Below, one piece after another: positions 49,631 to 56,844 of a stretch of 64,000 nt of DNA; positions within the stretch are counted from its first letter, which is position 1, and each line of letters opens with the position of its first letter. The notes below the pieces were generated by a model, which was not told the DNA's origin, searched no databases, and worked only from the letters and a program-made list of their open reading frames with translations. The translations under genes were made by a program, and so were the position numbers. This DNA is from Sandaracinaceae bacterium (GTDB lineage Bacteria > Myxococcota_A > Polyangia > Polyangiales > Houyiibacteriaceae): contig JADJJE010000002.1 of the NCBI GenBank assembly GCA_016706685.1, positions 434,001 to 498,000 of the forward strand. Reading direction: 5' to 3'.

Positions 49631-50372
49631 ACGCGACGATCTCCACGCTGGTCTGCGCGGGGATGACGAACTCGCTGGCGCCGCGCTCGCTCGCGCCCGC
49701 AGCCCAGTCGTACGTGTAGCCGAGGCGCGTCCAGGGGTAGCCGCCTTCGCCGTAGGAGCGCCCGCGCAGGTCGTCGAACCACGCGCGGTGCGCGTGCGTG
49801 CCCAGCTGGACGTCTTCGGCCACGTCGCTCGCGGCGCAGGTCGTGGCGCTCACGCTCGGGTCGGCGCACGGCCGCACCACCGTGCTGGGCCGCGCCCACA
49901 GCGTCACGAAGTAGGGCTTGCCCGCCCCCGGGCGGATGCCCAGGTACTCCGTCAGCCGCTCGTTCAGGGCTTCGCCCGTGAGCCCCGTACCACGGCAGAA
50001 CTCCTGGACCTCGGGCGCAGCGGTCACCCAGATGGCGCGCCCCAGCGGCACGGTCTGTCCCACTTGCGCTTGGTAGCCGTCCCAGTCGGTCCAGGCCACG
50101 AGCTGCACCCAGGGCTCGCCGGCTTCATCTCGTCGCCAGCTCAGCGACGGCTGCTCCGGCGTGAGCGCGATCAGGTCGTTCACCACCTCGTCCGGGTCGG
50201 CCTCCGCAGCGTCCAGAAGCGCCCGCGCGATCCGCTCGTCGGCCGACAGAGCCGCGGACGGCGTCTCCACCTGCACGGTGTGACCGGCGCAGGCCGAGAG
50301 GCCGCCCGTGGCAAACAGGGCGAGGGCAACCCGCCGGAAGACGAGACCATGACGCGAGCGCGTGTGCAGCAT
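49602..50372 (-). CDS. Lipoprotein of unknown function
   Basis: Seen: 256 residues from ATG 50372. Lipobox LSAC near residue 22 (RVALALFATGGLSAC). Mature chain has Trp-rich beta-like stretches (PWVQLVAWTDWDGYQAQVGQ, YPWTRLGYTYDWAAGASERG) and four Cys. No family recognised. Exported and probably outer-membrane anchored. Start lies 25 bp from the divergent glutathione peroxidase gene, so the promoters overlap. Confidence 0.85.
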   Translation of the reverse strand: MLHTRSRHGLVFRRVALALFATGGLSACAGHTVQVETPSAALSADERIARALLDAAEADPDEVVNDLIALTPEQPSLSWRRDEAGEPWVQLVAWTDWDGYQAQVGQTVPLGRAIWVTAAPEVQEFCRGTGLTGEALNERLTEYLGIRPGAGKPYFVTLWARPSTVVRPCADPSVSATTCAASDVAEDVQLGTHAHRAWFDDLRGRSYGEGGYPWTRLGYTYDWAAGASERGASEFVIPAQTSVEIVAFTTTDEYCR

Positions 50373-50396
50373 GCCGCATGTGGTACACCATGCCTC

Positions 50397-50885
50397 ATGG
50401 CGTCCCTGCATGATTTCTCCACGTCCAGCCTCTCGGGCGAGCCCGTCGCGCTGGCCGACTTCGCCGGCAAGGCCGTGCTGGTCGTGAACGTCGCGTCTGC
50501 CTGTGGGCTGACGCCGCACTACGCCGGCCTCGAGGCGCTCCAGCAGCGCTACGCAGACCAGGGGTTCTCGGTCATCGGGTTCCCGTGCAACCAGTTCGGC
50601 GGGCAGGAGCCCGGCAGCCCCGAGGCCATCGCCACCTTCTGCTCCACCACCTACGGCGTCACCTTCCCGCTCATGGCCAAGACCGACGTCAACGGCGACG
50701 CGCGGCACCCGCTCTTCGCGTGGCTCTGCGGCGAAGCCTCCGGCCCCGAGGGCAAGGGCGACATTCGCTGGAACTTCACCAAGTTCGTGGTCGGTCGCGA
50801 CGGGGCGCTGGTCGCGCGCTTCGGCCCCACCACCACCCCCGAAGACCCCGCGCTGGTGGCCGCCATCGAGCGCGCGCTGAGCTGA
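50397..50885 (+). CDS. Glutathione peroxidase-family thiol peroxidase
   Basis: Seen: 162 residues from ATG 50397. The catalytic motif VVNVASACGLTPHYAGLEAL has the peroxidatic Cys near residue 37, followed by GFPCNQFGGQEPG (Gln) and WNFTKFVVGRDG (Trp, Asn). Known: most bacterial members use thioredoxin and a resolving Cys rather than glutathione; the extra Cys in FCSTTYGV (or GFPCNQ) may resolve. Cytoplasmic, no signal peptide. Followed after 6 bp by an acyltransferase gene, so lipid peroxide removal and phospholipid work may be co-expressed. Confidence 0.95.
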   Translation: MASLHDFSTSSLSGEPVALADFAGKAVLVVNVASACGLTPHYAGLEALQQRYADQGFSVIGFPCNQFGGQEPGSPEAIATFCSTTYGVTFPLMAKTDVNGDARHPLFAWLCGEASGPEGKGDIRWNFTKFVVGRDGALVARFGPTTTPEDPALVAAIERALS

Positions 50886-50891
50886 ACCCAC

Positions 50892-51740
50892 GTGCCCAGC
50901 CTCTTTACCAGCGCGCTCCCCGTGGACGAGCGCATCCGCAAGAGCGTCGACCGCCTGGAGCTCGGCTTCAGCAAGCACGGCATCGACGCGTACGGCATCG
51001 ACAAGGCCGAGCTCGCGCGCTTCTTCACGGCGCTCGAGTGGGCCTACCGCAAGTACTTCGACATGGAGGTCCACGGCACGGAGCACATCCCGCTGAGCGG
51101 CCGCGCCATGATCATCGGCAACCACTCGGGGGGCGTGGCCCTCGACGCGCTCATGGTGTTGGCGTCCTGCTTCTTCGAGCTGGACCCGCCGCGCCTCGCT
51201 CAGGGCATGGCCGAGAAGTTCATCAACAAGGTGCCGGGCGCGTCCCAGATGGCCAGCCGCCTCGGCCAGTTCACGGGCCTGCCCGAGCACGCCGACCGCC
51301 TGCTGCGCGACGAGCGCCTGCTCATGGTCTTCCCCGAGGGTGCGCGCGGCACCGCCAAGCTGGCGCGGGACGCCGACAGCCTGGTGCGCTTCGGCACGGG
51401 CTTCATGCGCCTGGCCCTCAAGACCCGCACGCCCATCATCCCGGTGGCCTTCGTGGGCGGCGGCGACGCCATCCCCACCGTGATGAACCTCTACAAGCTG
51501 GGGCAGCTGCTGGGCGTCCCCTACATCCCGATCACGCCGTACTTGGTGCCGTTCCCGAAGCCCGTGAAGCTGCAGCTGCTCTACAGCGAGCCGCTGCTCT
51601 TCGAGGGCGACGGGAGCGAGGCCGATGACGTGATCCACAGCTACGTGGAACAAGTTCGTGCGCGCATCGCCTGGCTCATCGAGCAGGCCCGCGCCTTGCG
51701 AGCGGGCACGCTGCGGCCCGAGGAGTTGGAGCTTCGATGA
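50892..51740 (+). CDS. PlsC-like lysophospholipid acyltransferase
   Basis: Seen: 282 residues from GTG 50892. Acyltransferase motif NHSGGVALD (HXXXXD form), glycerol-phosphate motif MVFPEGARGT, and RTPIIPVAFVGGGDAIP. Known: acylates lysophosphatidic acid or related lipids on the membrane inner face. The motif NHSGG differs slightly from the usual NHxSxxD spacing but keeps His and Asp. Its stop overlaps the next start (ATGA), forming an operon with the glutathione peroxidase and the epimerase. Substrate not assignable. Confidence 0.93.
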   Translation: MPSLFTSALPVDERIRKSVDRLELGFSKHGIDAYGIDKAELARFFTALEWAYRKYFDMEVHGTEHIPLSGRAMIIGNHSGGVALDALMVLASCFFELDPPRLAQGMAEKFINKVPGASQMASRLGQFTGLPEHADRLLRDERLLMVFPEGARGTAKLARDADSLVRFGTGFMRLALKTRTPIIPVAFVGGGDAIPTVMNLYKLGQLLGVPYIPITPYLVPFPKPVKLQLLYSEPLLFEGDGSEADDVIHSYVEQVRARIAWLIEQARALRAGTLRPEELELR

Positions 51741-52651
51741 AAGTCTTGATCACGGGCATCAGCGGCAAGCTCGGGCGGCTGGTCGGCAAGCGCCTCGATG
51801 GCCTGGGTCACACGGTGCTCGGTGTGGACCGGCGCCCCTGGGCGGGTGCCCCGGAGCGCGTGCAGATGTTCCAGGTGGACATCCGCAAGCGCCCCGCCGA
51901 GGACGTGTTCCGCACCGAGCGTCCCGACGCCGTCATCCACATGGCCACGGTCACGCACCTCACGCACAAGAGCCCGGACCGCTACCGCATCAACCTGCAG
52001 GGCACGCGCGCCATCGTGGAGAACTGCCACCGCTACGAGGTGAAGCAGATGCTCTTCGTGGGGCGCCACACCTACTACGGCGCGGCGGCGGACTCACCGC
52101 TCTACCACACCGAGGACGAGCCCCCGATGGCGCTCAACAGCTTCCCGGAGCTGGCCGACCTGGTGGCCGCCGACCTCTACGCAGGCAGCGCGCTCTGGCG
52201 CTACCCCGAGGTCAACACGTGCGTCCTGCGGCTCTGCTACACGCTCGGCGGCAGCAAGCACGGCACGCTCGCCAACTTCATCCGCGGGCCGCGCGTGCCC
52301 ACCGTGCTCGGGTTCGACCCGCTCTTCCACTTCATGCACGAGAACGACGCCGCAGACGCCATCGTGGCCGCGCTCGACAAGAACCTGCGGGGCGTCTTCA
52401 ACGTCTCGGGCCCGCCGCCAATGCTGCTGAGCGACGTCATCCGCGACGCGGGTCGGCAGAACGTGCCGGTGCCCGAGGTGCTCATGAACCTGACGCTCGG
52501 GCGCTTCGGGCTCCCGCGTCTGCCCACGGGCGCGGTCGACCACCTCAAGTTCCCCATCGTCATCGACAGCGCAGCCTTCAAGAAGGCCACGGGCTTCCAG
52601 CACGCCTACGAAGAGTCCGAGGCGCTCACCGCGTATCGCAAGTCCGACTGA
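51737..52651 (+). CDS. NAD-dependent epimerase/dehydratase-family protein (extended SDR)
   Basis: Seen: 304 residues from ATG 51737. Nucleotide-binding glycine motif ITGISGKLGRLVG at the N-terminus, an acidic residue after strand 2 (GVDRRPW), and DAVIHMATVTH. The catalytic Tyr region HTYYGAA is unusual: YxxxK is not clear, and the downstream K is absent from that spacing. The C-terminal half holds FHFMHENDAADAIVAALDKN and GVFNVSGPPP. Known: the family acts on nucleotide sugars, sterols or lipids. Coupling to an acyltransferase hints at lipid metabolism, as inference. Confidence 0.88.
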   Translation: MKVLITGISGKLGRLVGKRLDGLGHTVLGVDRRPWAGAPERVQMFQVDIRKRPAEDVFRTERPDAVIHMATVTHLTHKSPDRYRINLQGTRAIVENCHRYEVKQMLFVGRHTYYGAAADSPLYHTEDEPPMALNSFPELADLVAADLYAGSALWRYPEVNTCVLRLCYTLGGSKHGTLANFIRGPRVPTVLGFDPLFHFMHENDAADAIVAALDKNLRGVFNVSGPPPMLLSDVIRDAGRQNVPVPEVLMNLTLGRFGLPRLPTGAVDHLKFPIVIDSAAFKKATGFQHAYEESEALTAYRKSD

Positions 52652-52669
52652 CGAACGGGGGCGGCGGGG

Positions 52670-53575
52670 TCAGTCCACCTCGGGCGTGCCGTGGTCTGGC
52701 GCGGGTCCGAACCGCAAGTGATAGCTGTAACGGGCGGAGCCCCCGGTGGCGGGCTGCGTCACGCGCAGGTGCCCTGCGGCCGCGCCCACACAACGCTGGA
52801 ACGTGCGGTCGAAGATGGTGAAGTTCTCGAGCCGGATGTCGCGCACGCGCCCCTCGGGCGTGACCGTGAACGTCAGGAACACACGCCCGCGCTGGTGCGC
52901 GCTGTGGGCTGTGAGCGTCTCGTAACACGCAGCGATCTGCGGCGCGATGCGGTCGACCGCCTGGCGCACGTCCTCGTTGTTGGCGCGGCCGAGGCCGTCC
53001 ACACGCTCGGCCTGCACCAGGAAGAGCTCGCGGCTGAGCCGACGGCCAGACTCCAGCACCTCCGTGGCGGGGTTCGCGGTCTCGGCCGGGTGCGGGGTGG
53101 TCTCGCCCTCGTGCTGCACGACCACCCGCGGTGTGGTGGTGGCGGTGCTGCCCGTGGCTCCGGTGGTTCCCGTGGTTCCCGTGGTGGTGCCGGCAACGTG
53201 CGTGGTGTCCGTGTGGGTGCCCGCCGCGTGGGTGCTGCCCGCGTGCGGAGCGGCCTGGCCCAGGCAAGCGCGCAGCTCACCCACGATCACCCCGAGGCGC
53301 AGCTCCAGCGCCTCGGCGCTGTGCACCGCGTCGCGACGCGCGGCCTCTCCCGATGTGCTGGAGCGGGCCTGGCGCTCTGCTTCCTCGAGCAGCCGCAGCG
53401 TGCTCCCCAAGCGCTCGTGCTGGGCTCGCACGCACGGCACCTCTTGGGTTAGCCGCTGTGCCGTGGCCGCGATCTCGGCTGCGGTCTGCGCATGCGACGT
53501 GCGGGGTGTTGCGAGCGCCAGCAGCGCGAGGGCAGTGGAAGCGGTCACGAGGGCGAAGGGATGCGCTCGGCTCAT
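52670..53575 (-). CDS. Exported protein with AgmX/PglI-type (TonB-like) C-terminal domain
   Basis: Seen: 301 residues from ATG 53575 with GGAG upstream. Signal peptide ending near TSHAQ. A helical region follows (residues 30-105), then a Thr/Gly/His-rich linker (TTTGTTGTTGATGSTATTT). The C-terminal domain has IAPQIAACYETLTAHSAHQR, GRVFLTFTVTPEGRVRDIRL and FQRCVGAAAGHLRV, the AgmX/PglI pattern with two Cys. Known: the domain is widespread in Myxococcota, including gliding-motility and polymer-export proteins. Specific role unknown. Convergent with the epimerase operon. Confidence 0.87.
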   Translation of the reverse strand: MSRAHPFALVTASTALALLALATPRTSHAQTAAEIAATAQRLTQEVPCVRAQHERLGSTLRLLEEAERQARSSTSGEAARRDAVHSAEALELRLGVIVGELRACLGQAAPHAGSTHAAGTHTDTTHVAGTTTGTTGTTGATGSTATTTPRVVVQHEGETTPHPAETANPATEVLESGRRLSRELFLVQAERVDGLGRANNEDVRQAVDRIAPQIAACYETLTAHSAHQRGRVFLTFTVTPEGRVRDIRLENFTIFDRTFQRCVGAAAGHLRVTQPATGGSARYSYHLRFGPAPDHGTPEVD

Positions 53576-53739
53576 AGGGACTCCAAGGGTCAGTGCAAAT
53601 AGCGATGGGACAGGGGGGGCCGCGCGTCCGACGCGTCAGCGGCCCAGGATCTTCAATCCGCGTTCTCGCTGGAGTGTACCCTCCGAGCCAGCGCCACCGG
53701 CAACTTCCCGCGCCGCCACCGAGGCGCTATAGTTCGGGG

Positions 53740-56202
53740 ATGCGTAGAGTGTGGCTCGGGTTGGTCCTCTCCCTCGTGGTGGTGGGCTGTGGTGGCGACG
53801 ACGGCACGATGACGATGGTGGGCGGGTTCGGAGACCCCTGCGCGCGCCCCTCGCAGTGTCGCGCCGGCCTCATGTGCAACGGCAGCGGCGTCTGCATGCC
53901 CATGGGCGGCAGTGAGGAGGGCGCGGTGTGCCAGCTCGACCTCGACTGCGCGGACGGCCTGCGCTGCGACGCGTTCCGGCGCTGCGCCACGGAAGGCGAC
54001 GCAGACGTGGGCGAGCTGTGCGCCGGCTCCCACGAGTGCCAGTCCGGCCTCGTGTGTCAACTGCAGGGTGTGAGCGCCACGTGCCAGACCAGCGGCACCG
54101 CCGACATCGGCGACGTGTGCACCAACGCCGCCACGTGCCTCGGCGGGCTGACGTGCACGCCCGCGTCGCCCTCGCCGTTGTGCACGAGCGCCGCCCCCTT
54201 GCCCACCAACTCGCCGCCCCCGCTCCCCAGCGTGGGCTTCTGGGCCGGCGTCACCTGCGCGGAAGACAACGACGCGCCGCGCGCCTATTTCGACGTCCCC
54301 ACCAATTCGGAGCTCGACGGTGACTTCTATCGGCTGCCCTTCCCGAATGACGTTCGTCGCACCACCACGGGGCTCGATCTCTCCACGCACCCCACGCCCG
54401 CCACGGCGCTGAACATCGACGCCATCGACCGCTACCTGCGCGCGTCGGAAGAAGACCTCGATGGCTTCAGCACCAACCCCGTCGTCTACTTCCGCTTCTC
54501 GCGCGGCTACGACTGGGACACGAGCGGCGGGGCCATCCACTTCATCAACGTGGACCCCGACTCGCCCGAGTTCGGCCGGCAGCACCTCGCCGGCTGGCTC
54601 AATACCTTCGGCCCCATCAGCAAGTACATGTGCGAAAACTGGCTGGGTCTGCGCACGCTGCACGGCGACCCGCTTCTGCCCGGCACCACCTACGCGGTGG
54701 TCCTCGACACCTCGCTCCTGCCGGCCACCGACGTGGGTGGCACCTTCGCGCGCTCGCCGGACCTGGACGCGGTCCTGGGCGGCACCCGGCCCACCTCCGT
54801 TCACCTGGGCCCCGCGTGGGACCACTACGCGCCGCTGCGGGACTTCATCGCCGACGGTGCGGACTTCGTCATGGCCGACGTGCTCAACGCCACCGTGTTC
54901 ACCACGCAGAGCGAAGTGGACATGGACGCCTTCCGCGACGCCGTGCGCGCTGAAGCGGTCCCCACGCTGTCGGACCTCACCCTGTGTGACACCGGCGTCA
55001 CCTCGCCTTGCCTCGACGCCACCACTGGGCGCGGGGCCTGCGGCGCGGCCGACCCCGACTTCTACGAGCTGCACGGGCGCATCGCGCTGCCCATGTTCCA
55101 GGCGGGCACGCCGCCCTACGCCACCCCCACGGACGGGGGCGCCATCGCCTACGACTCGTCGGGCGCTCCGATCGTGGCGCGCACCGAGGACGTGTGCGTG
55201 GCCATCACCATCCCCAAGAACGCCACCATGCCCAACGCGGGCTGGCCCGTGCTCATCACCGGGCACGGCACGGGCGGCTCGTTCCGCGACGCCATCGACG
55301 GCGGACGCGCGGACGAAGTCTCGAACGGCACGGCGGGCGCCACCACCGTCAACGCCGCCACCATCTCCATCGACCTGCCCATGCACGGCTCGCGGCGCGG
55401 CGCCACCACCGAGGGCCCCGAGACCCTCTTCTTCAACTTCGTCAACCCACGCGCCGCACGGGACAACGTGCTGCAGGGCGCGGCCGACCTGCTGAGCGTC
55501 ATCTACTTCCTCGAGCAGGGAGCGGTGGCAGCGGTCGACTCGCCCACCAACGAGGCCTTCTCGTTCGACTCCACGCGCCTCGCCATGTTCATGCACTCGC
55601 AGGGGGCCACCCACGCGGCGCTCATGATCGCGGACGAGCCGCTGGCGCGGAACGTGGTGCTGAGCGGCGTGGGCGGTGACCTCACCCAGTCGCTCCTCAA
55701 CAAGACGCAGCCGGTGGACATCCGGGCGCTCTTGCCGCTGGCGCTGCTGGACATCGGGGGCGACGGTCGCCTTCCCACAGGCGACTTCCATCCGGCCCTC
55801 GCGCTCTTCCAGATGTTCTTCGACTCGGCCGACCCCGTGAACATCGTTCGCCGTCTGCACCGCGCGCCGCGCGTGGGCCAGGTGGGCACGCACGTCTTCA
55901 TGACCTACGGCATGGGCGACACGTACAGCCCCGAGGCCACCATGCAGGCGTACATCACGGCCGGCAGCATCTCCGCCGTGAACCCACGCATCGCTACCTT
56001 CAACGTGGCGTCGGCCGATGCCCCGGTCAGCGCCAATCGCTCCGTCAACGGCGAGAGCATGACCATCGCTCACCGCCAGTATCAGCCCATCGCGCCCATC
56101 GACGGTCACTTCGTCGCGTCGCAGACCACCGAGGGGCGTGCCGACACCGCGCGCTTCCTGCTCCAGGCGCTAGCGGGTCAGACGCCGGTCATCGGCCAGT
56201 AG
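53740..56202 (+). CDS. Large lipoprotein with Cys-rich N-terminus and alpha/beta-hydrolase-like domain
   Basis: Seen: 820 residues from ATG 53740. Lipobox VVVGC near residue 17. Residues 30-160 hold four Cys modules (PCARPSQCRAGLMCNGSGVC and similar). The remainder contains hydrolase-type motifs: VLITGHGTGGSF near residue 505 and the nucleophile elbow MFMHSQGATHAAL near 619, plus AFSFDSTRL before it and a late HFVAS that could supply the catalytic His. Inference: exported esterase or lipase-like enzyme anchored to a membrane. Similar proteins are common in Myxococcota. Substrate unknown. Confidence 0.83.
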   Translation: MRRVWLGLVLSLVVVGCGGDDGTMTMVGGFGDPCARPSQCRAGLMCNGSGVCMPMGGSEEGAVCQLDLDCADGLRCDAFRRCATEGDADVGELCAGSHECQSGLVCQLQGVSATCQTSGTADIGDVCTNAATCLGGLTCTPASPSPLCTSAAPLPTNSPPPLPSVGFWAGVTCAEDNDAPRAYFDVPTNSELDGDFYRLPFPNDVRRTTTGLDLSTHPTPATALNIDAIDRYLRASEEDLDGFSTNPVVYFRFSRGYDWDTSGGAIHFINVDPDSPEFGRQHLAGWLNTFGPISKYMCENWLGLRTLHGDPLLPGTTYAVVLDTSLLPATDVGGTFARSPDLDAVLGGTRPTSVHLGPAWDHYAPLRDFIADGADFVMADVLNATVFTTQSEVDMDAFRDAVRAEAVPTLSDLTLCDTGVTSPCLDATTGRGACGAADPDFYELHGRIALPMFQAGTPPYATPTDGGAIAYDSSGAPIVARTEDVCVAITIPKNATMPNAGWPVLITGHGTGGSFRDAIDGGRADEVSNGTAGATTVNAATISIDLPMHGSRRGATTEGPETLFFNFVNPRAARDNVLQGAADLLSVIYFLEQGAVAAVDSPTNEAFSFDSTRLAMFMHSQGATHAALMIADEPLARNVVLSGVGGDLTQSLLNKTQPVDIRALLPLALLDIGGDGRLPTGDFHPALALFQMFFDSADPVNIVRRLHRAPRVGQVGTHVFMTYGMGDTYSPEATMQAYITAGSISAVNPRIATFNVASADAPVSANRSVNGESMTIAHRQYQPIAPIDGHFVASQTTEGRADTARFLLQALAGQTPVIGQ

Positions 56203-56245
56203 TCCGGGCGGGGCTGCAGAGGTGTCGCCCACTGACGACGCCTCT

Positions 56246-56710
56246 TCAGTACGCGAGGTTGCTCTCGCCCTCTTGCCGCTCGGGGCCAGCACCCACCTCT
56301 TCCATGACGTTGCCGCCCATGTCGGCGTAGCGGAAGCCCTCGGCGATGCGGAAGGCCGGGCCGTCATCGGCACGCACCACGATGTCCACCGTGATGGGCT
56401 CGGGCACGGACGGCGTCTCCACCTGCAGCGTCTGCGGGTCTACCAAGCTCACCTTGGTGGCGCGCTGCGCTCCGAAGTAGACCGTGTAGCCGATGTCCGG
56501 GCGGAAGTTGCGCCCCTGGATGGTGATCCGCTGCTGGCCCTGGATGGCGCCGGCTTGCGGGTCCACGCGCAGGATCTCGAGCTCGCCGGTGTCTTCACCG
56601 CAGGCCACGGTCCCGAGCGCGGCGGCCGTGCCGAGCAGCAACGTCCCCCCCCATCGCGTGAGGCGGCTTTTGAGCGAAGGGCGGGCTGAGGTGGCGGGCG
56701 CGTGGTGCAT
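56246..56710 (-). CDS. IPT/TIG-domain lipoprotein
   Basis: Seen: 154 residues from ATG 56710. Lipobox GTVAC near residue 37. The mature chain is one IPT/TIG immunoglobulin-like domain: ILRVDPQAGAIQGQQRITIQ, GRNFRPDIGYTVYFGAQRAT, SLVDPQTLQVETPSVPEPIT. A short acidic tail ends in EGESNLAY. Known: IPT domains mediate adhesion or extend surface proteins. A single domain alone is short; partners unknown. Divergent from the response-regulator gene. Confidence 0.87.
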   Translation of the reverse strand: MHHAPATSARPSLKSRLTRWGGTLLLGTAAALGTVACGEDTGELEILRVDPQAGAIQGQQRITIQGRNFRPDIGYTVYFGAQRATKVSLVDPQTLQVETPSVPEPITVDIVVRADDGPAFRIAEGFRYADMGGNVMEEVGAGPERQEGESNLAY

Positions 56711-56844
56711 GATGCGCAGGACGATATGTGATGCGCTCGAAGGGCGTCAAGGACGAGCGCCGCCCCCACCCGGTCCCGGTTGGCGCGCACCCCCTCCGGG
56801 GCAGTCCGAGAACGTGGTCGACGCGCCGCGCCGAGGCCCTTACA